Shown here: one piece after another, positions 13,101 to 31,858 of the stretch
Position numbering within the stretch: position 1 is the stretch's first letter
Layout: each line of letters begins with the position of its first letter
Translations under genes and position numbers: made by a program
Notes under the pieces: model-generated
Database searches by the model: none
What the model was told of the DNA's origin: nothing
What the model saw: the letters and a program-made list of their open reading frames with translations, nothing else
Source: Phallusia fumigata
Lineage: Eukaryota > Chordata > Ascidiacea > Phlebobranchia > Ascidiidae
Length of the DNA stretch: 64,000 bases
NCBI GenBank assembly: GCA_008931825.1
Contig: QXVZ01000329.1
Location: forward strand, 1-64,000
Reading direction: 5' to 3'

Positions 13101-16100
13101 TCTTCCAAGCAATTTCAACCAACTAAACACCAAAAACAAAATAACAAAAACTGCAATCCAGAATCTTTCATGCCATTGTCTGTTACCTTAAATTTATAAA
13201 ACACAAGAGATTTGGAGTTGTTTTCAACCTTCCAAACTTGATGTGTCACATTGATTGAAAACGCAGCTATTCCGTTTTTCTACAAAACAACTGACTGTAA
13301 CACATACTCTTAACACAAAAAAAATGTAAAATATAATTGATATACCAGCAGCCTTGTTCTGTTATAAATGTTTGCCATAGCTTGTTTTCTTCGCTTCAAT
13401 TTGGACAGTTTAACATACTGCAGCCACAACAAGAAAGCTTTTCTCATTGTTACAGTCACAGAGAGGTTAAAGCATCGTTTCATTTTCTTGTAATGCATCA
13501 ATCTATCAGTGAACCTACAGCAATAATATGTTATAGCTGATGCTTTCAACACACCTTGATTAGCCTGTAAACGACGGCAAAAAATATAATTTGTACACAA
13601 GAAAACAACATTTAATGACGTCAAGGTATAAAATGTAAAATAATAAAGAAAAACCAGAGCAATTGGCACTGCACATACAACCTTGTGTTTTATTTTGGTC
13701 AGTTTAAAACATCTTGTTTTACAAATATACATGACAATACAGGTTACCCAGTCTATACCTTTAGGAAGCAGGAAAGATTAGTTACAACAAATACAGGGCT
13801 GCAAAAGTATTAACCTCAAACAAATTTATACATTTAAATAAAAATGCCAAAAAGCTGCATCAGTAAACATACCTTTTCTTCCATAGAAGTAATGCATCGT
13901 CTTTAAGGTTGACTGAATAAAAATTTAAAGCCTTTCGAACTCTCCTGGCTTTTTGCCTTCGTTCCAAAACATACTGCCTCCATCCATTCAGTGCTTCTTG
14001 CAATAAGACAGTATTGTAGTGTGCAATAGCAATCTCCTCCTTTTCTTTGTACTCCTGCAGGACTGAGAAGTGATGCATCCATGTTTTCAACATCTGCAAA
14101 AGAATTGTTATCATAATTTTAGANAGCACAGAGCATAAATTTTAATGCTCGACAAAAACACTTTGTAGCTAAGTAGCTCATGCAGGTTGTAACCCATTTT
14201 GCAGTATACAGCACTGTTACCTATAGTGTTCCCTTGCAATTACAGTCAATTCCTGAAGATCTGCTTCTTCCTGCCTTTCCATCTTCCCCTGCCAAGTCTT
14301 CCAAGCAATTTCAACCAACTAAACACCAAAAACAAAATAACAAAAACTGCAATCCTGGATCTTTCATGCCATTGTCTGTTACCTTAAATTTATAAAATAC
14401 AAGAGATTTGGAGTTGTTTTCAACCTTCCAAACTTGATGTGCCACATTGGTTGAAAATGCAGTCATTCCGTTTTTCTACAAAACAACTGACTGTAACACA
14501 TACTCTTAACACAAAAAATGTAAAATATAATTGATATACCAGCAGTCTTGTTCTGTTATAAATGTTTGCCATAGCTTGTTTTCTTCGCTTCAGGTTGGAC
14601 AGTTTAACATACTCCAGCCACAACAAGAAAGCTTTCCTCTTTGTGACAGCTACAGAGAGGTTAAAGCATCGTTTCATTTTCTTGTAATGCATCAATCTAT
14701 CAGTGAACCTACAGCAATAATATGTTATAGTTGAAGCCTATAACACACTTTAATCAGCCTGTAAACGTCGGCAAAAAATATCATTTGTACAGAAGAAAAC
14801 AACATTTAACTATGTCAAAGTATAAAATGTAAAATAATAAAGAAAAAGCAGTGCAATTGGCACTGCACATATAACTTTGTGTTTTATTTCGGTCATTTTA
14901 AAACATCTTGTTTTACAAATATACATGACAATACAAGTAACCCCGTCTATATCTTTAGGAAGCAGGAAAGATTAGTTACAACAAAAACAGGGTTGCAAAA
15001 GTATTAACCTCAAACAAATTTACACATTTAAATAAAAATGACAAAAAGCTGCATTAGTATACATACCTTTTCTTCCATAGAAGTAATGCATCGTCTTTAA
15101 GGTTGACTGAATAAAAATTTAAAGCCTTTCGAACTCTCCTGGCTTTTTGCCTTCGTTCCAAAACATACTGCCTCCATCCATTCAGTGCTTCTTGCAATAA
15201 GACAGTATTGTAGTGTGCAATAGCAATCTCCTCCTTTTCTTTGTACTCCTGCAGGACTGAGAAGTGATGCATCCATGTTTTCAACATCTGCAAAAGAATT
15301 GTTATCATAATTTTAGAGTGATTGTTAAAATACGTTTTAACAATTAGGTTGTTTAAAATTAAAACTTACTTTCTTCTGTGTAGTGTTGGCCCAGTGCAAA
15401 GCAGCAGTTTGACCATTTGTCTTGTCCTTGATATTCTGTCTATGTTTATTAACCCATATTTGCCAAGCATGCTTAGTTCTTGAAGCTGCGGCTATACTGT
15501 AGGCCTGGTTATACATGACATTTTTCATTCTTCGCAATTGGATGTACATCTGTGAGCAAAACAGTAACCAGTGGGCATGCACATGCCAATAATCAATGAT
15601 TATTTGAATTGCAATTTGCTAAAGTGTCTCGATTAGTCACATGGGATTCAGTGCAAGTGTAGAACTAAAATTGTACCTTCCATTGGATAAAGCGCTTTGA
15701 ACCAGTAGAAGAAGCATAATAAAGATCAGCAACTTTTATTTTTCCCTTTTTTAGTTGTTGCGATTTGCAAAAATCAATCCATGCTTGCCAAACTTTGCTG
15801 CAACACCTAAACCTAAAAAAATACATTCCTTTAACCCCAAATACGACAATAAACATTACATTTAAAAAGAATAAATAAACACTAACCTGAAATGAATGTC
15901 AGCTTTAGCATTTAATCTCCACTCTCCACATTTTTCCCACCAGTCAGCTTTCCATTCATTGAAATACTTTTTGGTTAATGTTCTTTTATGGAAAGCACTT
16001 GCTTCTGAAAATGTCATTTTTCCAAATGTCTTTGCTTTCCACAGATATAGAAACTTTCTTGCTTGTGTTCGAATTCGAATTTCCTTCAAGCGACCTCCCC

Positions 16101-17051
16101 TGCAAGGGTGATTATCACTTCATAATACTGACTAAATAAATTACCCGAATCTAAATTTTATCTTATCTGCCACAAAACGATTGATAGCAACTATCATCAT
16201 TTTGTCCTTTATTGGATTTGATTTTTTTGTTTTTAAACTGCAAGGGTGGGTTCCCATTACTCAATTTAAAAAATCTATGTATTCATTACATTATTTAACA
16301 CTGAGTCCTACAGTTTTCAGACATTGTTTAATAATTTGACTATTTTAAGGCACTAGTAGGGTAACCACTGCGCCTATGGTTCAATCAAATAGGACAACAC
16401 AGTGCAATGACCATATCTACTATGTGAAAGTGGTATCCAAATCTGCCAAATAGTTTTTACTGAAAGTGCGTGAACCAGCTGCAGGGAGAAAAAAGAAAGA
16501 AGAGCAAAAAACAGAGTGAAAACAACATAACCCATAATTAATGAACACAGTAGAATGATNGCGCCTATGGTTCAATCAAATAGGACAGCACAGTGCAATG
16601 ACCATATCTACTATGTGAAAGTGGTATCCAAATCTGCCAAATAGTTTTTACTGAAAGTGCGTGAACCAGCTGCAGGGAGAAAAAAGAAAGAAGAGCAAAA
16701 AACAGAGTGAAAACAACATAACCCATAATTAATGAACACAGTAGAATGATAGGAGTTGTACCTGTTCCAGGTATATCCCACTGGTCTTTGGATGAGCTTC
16801 CTACGCTTTGGCATGCCCTTTTTTGATGTACTTGTAGCATCTTTTTTTACACTAGAATTATGAACATTCCTCAGAGGAGTTCTGACTGCTGATTTGTCCA
16901 CAATAAATGTTCCATGTTTTTGAACAGATTTTGGTATTTTTGATAACCCTGGTGAAGAAAGGATTCCTTTGCTATTTATTTTCATCTTCTGTGCAACTAG
17001 TTTCATTTCTTTCCTCAGAAGATCAGACTGTTGTTCATCTTTTTCCGACAT
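7195..17051 (-). CDS. SFI1: SFI1 centrin-binding repeat protein
   Basis: Twenty-one exons, 5' to 3': 17051-16762, 16099-15887, 15812-15677, 15549-15370, then 15287-15067, 14708-14540, 14475-14425, 14318-14221 (an unmerged second copy lies at 14093-13025), 12775-12670, 12612-12521, 11295-11214, 11154-10976, 10907-10721, 10657-10482, 10301-10077, 9796-9666, 9366-9149, 8790-8570, 8344-7598, 7492-7381, 7299-7195. With one copy of the duplicated block the lengths give 3939 nt, 1312 aa (human 1242). Exon 2 encodes GRLKEIRIRTQARKFLYLWK, very close to vertebrate SFI1. The middle is a series of Trp-centred alpha-helical repeats (for example FNEWKADWW, VWQAWIDF, GWRQYVLERR) expected to bind centrin at centrioles. 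The C-terminus is Pro/Ser-rich and ends in a short coiled coil. A CTCAG acceptor lies 9 nt before the ATG. Confidence 0.93.
11972..11981 (+). promoter_or_regulatory. Candidate trans-splice acceptor
   Basis: The run GTTTTTTAG ends one base before the start codon at 11982. A T-tract and AG this close to an ATG, with no upstream coding exon, is the layout of spliced-leader-acceptor genes in ascidians. No leader is visible, so this is inference. Confidence 0.55.
11982..12242 (+). CDS. Twin-CX9C protein, C22orf39/PANTS-like
   Basis: A single exon of 86 codons plus stop, nested in an SFI1 intron (between exons 12612-12521 and 11295-11214) on the opposite strand. Two exact C-x9-C motifs, CDEYKDEYKEC and CKQWKRDYKNC, frame a helix-turn-helix of the CHCH type. 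The pattern RPC.EY..E...C...LHH matches vertebrate C22orf39 (PANTS). The frame stops at TAG 12240-12242. The next 28 codons stay open in the same frame, to TGA at 12327-12329, and include PPAMWQFP, resembling the family's C-terminal PP..W..P motif. The stop may therefore be a real truncation, an allele or a base error. Twin-CX9C proteins are often mitochondrial intermembrane-space proteins; the vertebrate homologue has been linked to synapses. Confidence 0.8.
   Translation: MVEKVHEVLIRPCDEYKDEYKECTSVLSRLHHMYCLAEEVFNCKQWKRDYKNCLLWTQHQDSDAGIELVQQELNRQKVIISNRTNV
12401..12406 (+). terminator. Poly(A) signal of nested C22orf39-like gene
   Basis: AATAAA lies about 160 nt after the TAG and 70 nt after the downstream TGA. 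It is the natural cleavage signal for the nested gene. Confidence 0.65.
12929..14123. repeat. Left copy of duplicated SFI1 block
   Basis: This block repeats at 14125-15317 with scattered substitutions and small indels, in introns and exons alike. The copies are joined by one N at 14124. It holds second copies of four SFI1 exons (14093-13873, 13514-13346, 13279-13229, 13122-13025). The four exons total 539 nt, not a multiple of three. Splicing the last (ending phase 2) to the duplicated first (needing phase 0) would shift the frame. It is best read as the other haplotype left unmerged. Confidence 0.9.
14125..15317. repeat. Right copy of duplicated SFI1 block
   Basis: Partner of 12929-14123. 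It continues without a break into upstream SFI1 sequence, while the left copy continues into downstream sequence, as expected for two overlapping contigs. The exons here are 15287-15067, 14708-14540, 14475-14425 and 14318-14221. Confidence 0.9.
16370..16750. repeat. Direct duplication around single N at 16560
   Basis: Bases 16370-16559 and 16561-16750 are near-identical (for example GGACAACAC versus GGACAGCAC). The repeat lies in SFI1 intron 1, just below the end of exon 1, and duplicates no exon. It has the same overlap-join signature as the other N positions. Confidence 0.88.
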
Positions 17052-17926
17052 GACAAAAAGCTGAGCAAAATTTCTAAATGTGAAAAAGGTGTTCTGCTAC
17101 ATTTCCAAGTCAGAAATGAAAACTTTTGGTGAACAACTATAGGTTATTCACCACACTTTTACATGTTTCAATCTATTCCAGCATCTGTATGATAAGGTAC
17201 TACATTTGAAAGGCACATTACAATAAAAAAGTCACCTTTTATATTAAATCAAATGAATTAGAAAAGATCATTCCTCATGAAGTAATTATACACTACATAC
17301 GTTATACTTCTCAGCCATACACCATATGCCATTGACTAAACATTATCCTCATAATTTGTAATGGTAAATTACATCTTCTTACTCTACTACAACAAAATCA
17401 ACTTGAATTAAAACGATCTGCACTAATAAACAAATTTTACAAACCCTCTACAATCTCTAATACTTCCATTTTGTTTTGTGGACACGTTATTGGACAACAA
17501 ACACTTCAATCAGGTCAAACTGTATAGTTAACGAAATGGTAAAACACAAGAAAACCATTGTTTGCAGCAATACAATCCAAAACAAACATTGAAGAAACCG
17601 CTAAAACTGTCAACCCGGCATAACGACTGTGATCGATCATGCGTGCGAATACCTAACAAACCGTTAAATATGTTTTAATGTCTGGTAACAGATTATAACA
17701 AGTACAATGAATTTCGATAGCAACAGAAATTAACATGCTTAGAATTAAACATTTACAAGCCTAATTTTTGTAGAATTCAATTTATGATGATGCTTTTGTA
17801 AATAAACGCAAATGCTCCTTTTCCGGGCTGCTGCAAAAAATAAATGAATCATGACAATGTACCTGGTGACGTCACCTAACCGAAACAATAACAGCCGACG
17901 CAAATGGTGCCTTGTTAAGTTTAAGT
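17052..17926. promoter_or_regulatory. Divergent promoter region SFI1/GDPGP1
   Basis: About 875 bases separate the SFI1 start (-) from the GDPGP1 start (+), so both promoters should lie here. A CTCAG acceptor ends at 17061 on the minus strand, 9 nt before the SFI1 ATG. TTTAAG ends one base before the GDPGP1 ATG. I see no other structure. Confidence 0.55.
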
Positions 17927-19469
17927 ATGAATATGAATGGTTTTCCGAAAGAATGTGAAAGTGTGATCCATTTTGCCTACACCAGTGATGATTTGATAGA
18001 AACACCAAATGACTGGAATACAAAAAACCCTTTGAACAGTAAGTTTGATGAGATACTTGAAGAAAAATGGAAGAAGGCGGAGAACGCAGGTGAGATATAT
18101 TGAAAAAATTGCATTGATTTTTTATCACTTGATTAAGGTGTGTTTTATTTAATGTAATATTTCTGGATAGCCAAATGTTTCTTGCATTAAGTGCACAAAA
18201 CTGAGTCAGTTTGCAACAGCTCAAGAGAATATATATTTGAGAAAGTTTACTGTTTCTCTAATTTATAATTCAAACTGCAGGAATATTGAAGTACACACTT
18301 TCCAGTTGTGCATACAAAGTGTTGACAGGAGATGAATCAGATGAAAGTGCAAACTATGTCGCTCAGCTCAACCCTCAAAGAGGATTTAACCGGCGAAAAC
18401 GAGAACCATTTGATACAATGAACCAGGAATTTTCACCAAAACAGTTTAACTTTACCAAAATAAAGAGTAACGAAGTACTACTTAACCTCCAACCTGCAGA
18501 TGACACTGCTCTGAGGGTTTACCAAAAGATATATAACAATGATGATATTAATTACACTAATGATCACCTTGTTGCTGTAAATATTAGTCCAATTGACAAC
18601 TGCCATGTTTTGATAATACCAAGTTGTTCCATGTGCCAGCCACAAAGGTTGACAACTATTTCACTTCTAATGGCAATGGATATTGTCCAACTAAGCCTTA
18701 AACCAGGTAAACCGTGATTATTGCTTGATTGAATATATTATGTACTTTTAAAACCCTATTACATTTCATCTTCAATTAGATTTTTAAAAAATACGTTGGC
18801 ATTTAGATATCTTGAAAAATTTACATTTGTGATAGTATGACAATGTTTCCAAATACTAATTATGTGTGTTTTTGCAACTTTATAGATTTTCGAGTTGGAT
18901 TCAATAGCCTCCATGCATGGGCATCAGTAAACCACCTTCACTACCATGCAATGTTATGTAATTTTAAACTATTCATTGATGACTTGGAGTCATCAACACA
19001 TTTACAAGGCTATTGTTATATTGTGGAAAAGAGTTATATGAATTCAGGATTTTTGTTTGGTGTTCCTATGAATGTACTCGAGCGAATTGAGGTAAAACAC
19101 AAACAATATTTTTTGTCATTAAAACCCTAATACATATTATTGTGGTTTACATTGCAGGTTGCAAAACAGGTTGTTGACATTACCAATATGTTTCACAAAC
19201 GTGAAATCCCCTACAACATAGAGATAACCCGGTCAACAAAACCTGAAATTGGGATGAGGGTTTTTCTTTGGCCACGAAAGTCAACCAAAGATCTAACTCC
19301 ATCGCCTAGTTTTGATGTTGCCTGTGTGGAGGTTGGTGGACAATTTCCAGTCAAAACAGAAGAAGAATTCAAGTCACTTACATTTGAAAAGGCAAAAAAA
19401 GTTCTATTGGAAGCTGGACTGGACAGAACTAGCTTTATACAAATTGTTGATGAAATTAGGAGAATGTAG
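17927..19469 (+). CDS. GDPGP1: GDP-D-glucose phosphorylase 1
   Basis: Four exons, 17927-18089, 18281-18706, 18886-19091 and 19158-19469, give 1107 nt and 368 aa. The enzyme phosphorolyses GDP-glucose, a mis-made nucleotide sugar, and is regarded as a metabolite-repair activity; it belongs to the HIT/GalT superfamily. Visible family blocks are FNFTKI, NISPIDNCHVLIIP, DFRVGFNSLHAWASVNHLHY containing the HxHxH-type nucleotide-transferase motif (HLHYH), then MRVFLWPRKS and PVKTEEEFKSLT. All are in the expected order, and length is near the vertebrate protein (about 385 aa). The ATG sits one base after TTTAAG, a possible trans-splice acceptor. Its 3' end faces AHCYL. Confidence 0.93.
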
Positions 19470-19544
19470 AAAATAGCAAAATTTTTGTGTTTTGCTTGTG
19501 CTATATTTATTTTAGCTGCCACTGCTAACTGTGATGTGCAATGC

Positions 19545-19550
19545 AATAAA
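19545..19550 (+). terminator. Poly(A) signal of GDPGP1
   Basis: AATAAA, 76 nt after the GDPGP1 stop codon. No better signal is nearer. Confidence 0.7.
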
Positions 19551-19846
19551 TTTGGATGTGTCACACATATAAAATGAAAATTTATGTCAACTGAAGTAAC
19601 TGATTTTGCAGAATAATTACATTGAAATCCTTAGTTTTAATCAATTGCTGTCTCTCAAAACACTGTGCATTTTTGACACAATCTTTAATAGGTTTGTACA
19701 CATATATTTTTACAACTTTATATGTGTAACATTATGTATCAGCTAAAATGTAAACTTCTGTTTCATAAACAAGAAAAATAACACTTCAAATTCATATCCT
19801 CTGCAACTATCCACAAGTTAATACAACTTCAGCATTTTTACTTGAT

Positions 19847-19852
19847 TTTATT
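19847..19852 (-). terminator. Poly(A) signal of AHCYL
   Basis: AATAAA on the minus strand, about 370 nt after the AHCYL stop at 20221. It implies a 3' UTR of roughly 390 nt and a gap of about 300 nt to the converging GDPGP1 end. Confidence 0.5.
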
Positions 19853-20220
19853 TTGTTCTGATCAAAAAATTGCACACAAAAATTAAACACACTCATACAC
19901 ACAACAAGCTGTGTGCTACGTACAAATTCACTGATGCAAGAACTACATGACAGAACCAACAGTTCAATAATACACCACACACACTGTGATAACACTATGT
20001 ATGGCTTAAGCATTAACAATTCCGCCCGATGTGTTTTCCAGGTTTTTAGTGTCTTAATTCAATGAGGTACAAGAAACAAAGGGCTTGGTCGGTAGCTTGG
20101 TTGTTATCATTTTTAACATGAGCCCACAATCATAGAGTAATGCGAGGCTACACACAGTGTAACTTGGGCACCAATGTATGGAACAAGTATATGGTAAATG
20201 AGCATGGAGTGTTCTTGGTT

Positions 20221-26530
<6,310 letters not shown>

Positions 26531-27261
26531 TTTGCATGAAAGTGGCCTCAACAACAGTTTGTCGACAAGTTATTTTAACTAGCCATTTATCTATGGCCAT
26601 TTAAACTAAAAAATACAAAGATCAACCATGAAATACTAAAGTGATCAAAATCTGGCAAGTGGCAATATTAGAAGACTTCTAAAACAAGTTCAGAGCATCT
26701 CAAACAAGTGTTGACATGTTTAAGCGCAATACAAATATATCTTAACCTTAACAAACACGTCTGTTGCCAGCAAAGCCATGCCTTCCCATAAACTGTGAAA
26801 AACACGACGAACGTTTACACACATACATTCTAAACGTAGTCCGATGAAGTACGTCTAGTTCCTGGTAAAAATAAATGAGCAAACACCCTCGCGCATAGAT
26901 TGTGCAATGCTGCGGTCGCAGACGAGCGGGTCCACACTATCTCCAGAAAACCTCGATCAATACAATCAGCAGCCAAGGGTGGTCGTTGAAACGAGAAATT
27001 CCAGATTATACCCATTGTTGGCCAGGATTTAGGACTCGAACGTACCCCTGTTTGACTGTTGCTGTTAGATTCAGGGATTAAGCAAAAGGAACAATTTACG
27101 GAGGGAGCACACCTCACTGCCGAAAGCATATGCAAAAACTAAATTCACTTATTTGAAACCTGGAACGCGATCAGATATAAAATGCACCGCGAACCCCCAT
27201 ATACAGGGATAAATATAAAAAATCAATAGATATTTCCTGGTAGCTGCAATTGCTTAGGTTT

Positions 27262-27954
27262 TGCAGGTGCGGGTTTATTTATGCTTCAAGAACAAAGACG
27301 GCCTCAATCTGATTTTCTCAAATTATCTGTTCGTTTTAACGGAGAAAAACGTCCTACAATGCAGGTGAAATATATTCCGCTATTACTTTCTTAAGACTGA
27401 AAAATGCACCACCATGCTTAAGACGCCTAAATTACCAAAATATAGCTAAGACGACTCATAAGTCGAAACTTTGTTATGGCACGAAGGTTTCTAGCCACTA
27501 CGAAAAACTGTACGATTACTAGCTTAAAACTGTTGCCAGAAAGGTGTCTTCTCACATTTATAGTAGAAAAGTGTTGTTTGTCAATCGTTACCATCAAGCA
27601 AAAGTAAAATCTGCCTTAATTTCATCGCCAGAACCAATGAAATCTATTCGTGGGCTAATTCTGTAATTGACTTTTATGGGCGAGAACCGCGATAACCGGA
27701 CGAGGTCTCGATTCGTTGATAGCGAATTCCACTATTTCTAGCTTCAAACCGGCCAAAGCCATATACTTGGCATGTAAGTGAAACACAGGGGATGCTCTTA
27801 ACAGCTTAGCAATTTTATCACCAACTGCATCAGGGCGTCTTCGATTAAAAACATGGTTATCAGAAAATTGAAACATTCGACGTCCCTCCGAGATTATATC
27901 CTGAATTGATCTCATTAAAACACGAAATCTTCCCGTTTTTGTCTTTACAGATTT
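27262..27954. repeat. First copy of 0.69-kb duplicated segment
   Basis: Repeated at 31859-32553 with about a dozen differences. Unlike the other duplications the copies are 4.6 kb apart, and the second is bounded by an N on both sides. Confidence 0.88.
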
Positions 27955-30900
27955 GTTATCATCAGGAACAGCGCTAAATTAATATCTGATCTTGCAGGCT
28001 GCAGTTAATTGACTTGCTGCATTAGTGGTAAGGGCGCTCAAACCCCAAACACGACTTCGGCAGTATGTCAACATGATCTTCCCGAACAGTGTTATAACCG
28101 ATGCTGATCCGGCACCCTGGTGAGAAAGGCAAACATGCCATGTTGCTTAGCAACCGAAGCAGTGCCCGAACGCGCAGCAACCGTTGAGCTTGTCTGTTGC
28201 TTAACTAAGCAAGCCCCGGGGCAACGAGCTTTAACTTTGGATTTTAATTGCTTTAAATCGCTGCGACAGTTTGCGCGATCGTTGCCGGTTAGGCGCCCTG
28301 TGCATTTGTTGACAAGGACAAAAATGACGATATAAGGTAACTCTTGTCCCAAAGAAACTTAAAGGCATGCTGTATCATACCCTGCAGTCTGTTCCCACGC
28401 AGACAACCTACTGCAAAATTCCACTTGCATATTTTGATGTAAATGATGCAAGACACACGTCTTGGCGAAAGTGTGCAACCACCTAAATGACGCAGCAGAG
28501 GGACGAATCATAAAACCAGGCGCATTGGGCCAAGGCAATCACTCACAGACATTGTCACGGCAGCCGTAAATTATTGGGGCGAGCGCGGCCGTTCCGTGTG
28601 AGTTATATGGGTTCAAACAGGCGGCAAAGTGCCACACGGTCGGTAGCGACAAGGTCGCCCGTGATTGCTGAACACATCCAGCAAGCGTACCGTCTGATTG
28701 ATTTTACCGTCTCGCTTATTTTGATTTTTTAAATATATTTTTGATTTATAAGAAGATTACTGAATCCACCCATCCAAGGTAGCTAATCAAAAAGGCGTGG
28801 ACAAAAATGATTGGAAATCACGGCAGTCTTAATTCAAATGCACTTCCAGTTTTACTGCAATTTTGAGTTTGAATCCAAGATTCTGCTGTGTCAAACTTGG
28901 CTCGGGTTAAATCAGTTCGGAATGTTTACTTGCGCCGAGGTCAGACGAGGAACGAAATATTTTCTAAAGAAACTCCCCGGGACGAACAGCGTGGTGTCAC
29001 AAGCGGGACGCCGATGTTATGCAGGGCGACTGGGATTGGCAACAGCTTGATGAGAATATAAAAGATAAAGCAAATACGTTTTCGGGCGCCGGACGATGTT
29101 TGCCTATGACCTGAACAACCCTCCACCACAAACTTATGTTTCATCGGGAGTGCAAATAAAATTTGATATTAGCAACAATGGCATTTTCGGCCTTATTTAA
29201 CTTTCCGCCAGTTCGTTTTTCCAAAGTCATGTTGCGTCCCCAAAATAGTAATATCTATTATAGCGATATCCTTATTAAAAAACGCGATAAATCTTGTCCA
29301 GGTCGCCGTCAAGGCATTACAGTACAAAGGAAAAGTGTTGTTGGCACAGAAAGTCACCGAAGGGCCGCAACGCGCCCATAAATCAGCCCAAAGAGTTTTG
29401 TCCTCGACAGCTGTATTGACTAAAGTCAGCTTTTTGGTACCAACCCAAAGGCGGACACACACTCGCGTGTTTTTTGGTATTATTAGGACGAGGAATGTGG
29501 CGTGCGACTGTGTAACAATAAATCGCGGCCTAATAAACCGACTTCCTTGCGAATAACAATTATTCATCCACGTAAAACCGACTATCTTCCAGGTAACTTT
29601 TGATACATTCATGTATGCAAGTATTACAGCTGCACGAAAAAAACTTTAAACGTTCGGTGTATTTTAGCCACAAAAACATCATTTTTTTTAAAACGCTTGA
29701 TAATTATAACTCAACATCCTTTACTCGTAAAATAAATTTTGACTTGGTGGAACTCACGTCGTCCATATTTTAATTGTAAACTGAATTTTGTCACAAAGTA
29801 GTGGCGCTTCCTTTCGAAGTATAACTGGTGCAGAGCACCTGCTTTAATTCTGCCTCAAATATCGTTTGCAGAAGCCACAGCCATTCCGCAAACTCTATGT
29901 ACCACTCTTCATTTGCTTTAAACATGACATTGCTCTCAGTATGTATCGATCTGAACAAATTCCCAATGGAAGATGGCTGGACGGCAGCGTGGTGAGTTCG
30001 CCAAAAGATCCTAATGCCCTCCTCGAGTGACCTGACAATGCCCCGAAGGACGCGACTTCTAATTCTAGCCCAATGGTCAAAACGGGCATTATCGATTAAA
30101 ACTACATGTCTACTAGATTTTGAACCATCCCGTACATGCGACGAGCAAACAAAATTAAGTTGGATTGGCCTGGCTGTCTGAAGTTGCTGCATTAACAGAT
30201 TTAAACAGGGCGATAAAATTGAATAGGCACCAGCAATGTGCCAAACAAGAGGTTATATGACGAACTATGAAGAATTTTTTCAGGTCATCAAGAACAACAA
30301 CGTATCATTTTGCGAGGAACGCCCGAAGACGGGAAGAAACAAGAGACCAAGTGACACATTTGTATCGAGTTTCGCCAGCACATACTACCTTTACGTCAGC
30401 ACAGTGGTCATTGTACAACAGGAACATGCATCGAACACAAGAATCTCGGTCCTACAGTTGTGTTTACATCCAGCTACGCAGGCATAACCTATCCACATTG
30501 TTTAAGGCATTTCCCCCACACTCCATTTTACTATTCTGAATCTGGTGTATTTTGATTCGCTTGCTGAGGCTCACAAATAACAGTTACAAAACTTAAAATT
30601 TCTAGTTGGAAAATATACGCTCCATTTTAATTGGTTAAGGTACTGTCTTGGGTGACCGTACAAATTCGTACGCACAAAATCAGCGACTGACAAGTTCATT
30701 TTGCTGACTTCCTTTCACGGCGACGGTGCAGCAAAGCATGACATAGCTGCGGGCTGCGCAGATGCCAGCAAACAATCCTTGGCTGTTTAACATAAACCAG
30801 CGGTTGTAAGCGCATTCCAGGTAAAAAATCTCTTTCTCAAGGTCCCGTTCAAGTGCAAGAAATTTTTTTTTCGTTCATGGAGTTACCAGTGGGCGAGAGT

Positions 30901-31858
30901 TCAAAGATGCCAGCCAGCAATCAACGCAAAGTAAATTATTCATGTCGTACTTTCAATACTTCATTGTACGGTTAAATCCCACTGAGCCAGAACGAACGGC
31001 CACGAACCCTAACCGGGGACTTCCCTATTTGACAAAAAAGACTGATAGTGACAAATTTGACGAGGATTGCGTTGTAAATCCACATCGTGTTGGATTAGTT
31101 AAACTGCTCTGTGGATAAGCACTATGCAATGGGCTTAAGAACGCACAAATGTTGGGTAAATTTAAACTATTGTCATGTTTAACACGAGCAAATATTCTGG
31201 TGTGAGGCTGGACCGAAAAGAAATGGTGTTTTCGGCGTCAAAGACCATAGGGGGTTCATTTGCATCAACTTCAAAGGGTAAATTAAACGGGATAGTTTAC
31301 TTTGTGCGCCACTCGTTCACGCGAAAAGGCTCTTAAGGATATGCGCACCATTAACTGCAGGAACTTTAAAACCAACGAAAGGAAAATCTGATTAATAGTG
31401 ATAAAATTGTTATTATTGCCTGTCTGACTTACAAGGACCTTTACCGCGCTACACTACGGACCCTATTTGCTGACACAACAGACTGTAAAAGAAAACTAAA
31501 CAAACACAAACAACCTCAGATTCTGGTCTTCCTAATCTACGTTCCAATCTGCCTAGCGTTGTCAATTTTCCATCGTCTACCGCGTTTTCTCTGCGGGCTC
31601 GGGCATAGAAACTATCGATTGACCACAGGGTCATAACTTTTCAGAGCCTTAAATTGAACATGGCAAGTTGGGACCTGAAATGGAACTGAGTTGTAAATTG
31701 ACCTTTTTTAGCTCCGCAATTATCAAAATTACAACACTTCGCTGATTTTTAACAAAACGGTCAACGTCAGAAAAAGTCATTTAGTCAAAAAAGACAATCC
31801 CACGCGAGTAGACAAGTTTTTACACTGTGACACAGTTTCTAACGGTTAGATGGTGAAN

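Noticed and set aside
13310-13732. 140-codon minus-strand frame as a separate gene
   Set aside because: Only its central part (13514-13346) is an SFI1 exon. The rest is intron read in frame.
12929-15317. Real tandem duplication adding SFI1 repeats
   Set aside because: Copies joined by an N, introns duplicated too, and a frame shift if both are used.
27655-27915. Minus-strand 86-codon frame, repeated with differences at 32252-32602
   Set aside because: The two allelic copies differ at several residues in a short span (for example LHAKYM versus LRAKYV, IVEFAIN versus IEEFAIH), mostly amino-acid-changing. This is the pattern of non-coding drift, and no family is recognisable.
29193-30192. Minus-strand frames of 139 and 133 codons
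   Set aside because: No domain, no sensible splice partners in phase and no resemblance to known proteins. They lie in an AHCYL intron and are likely chance frames in less AT-rich DNA.
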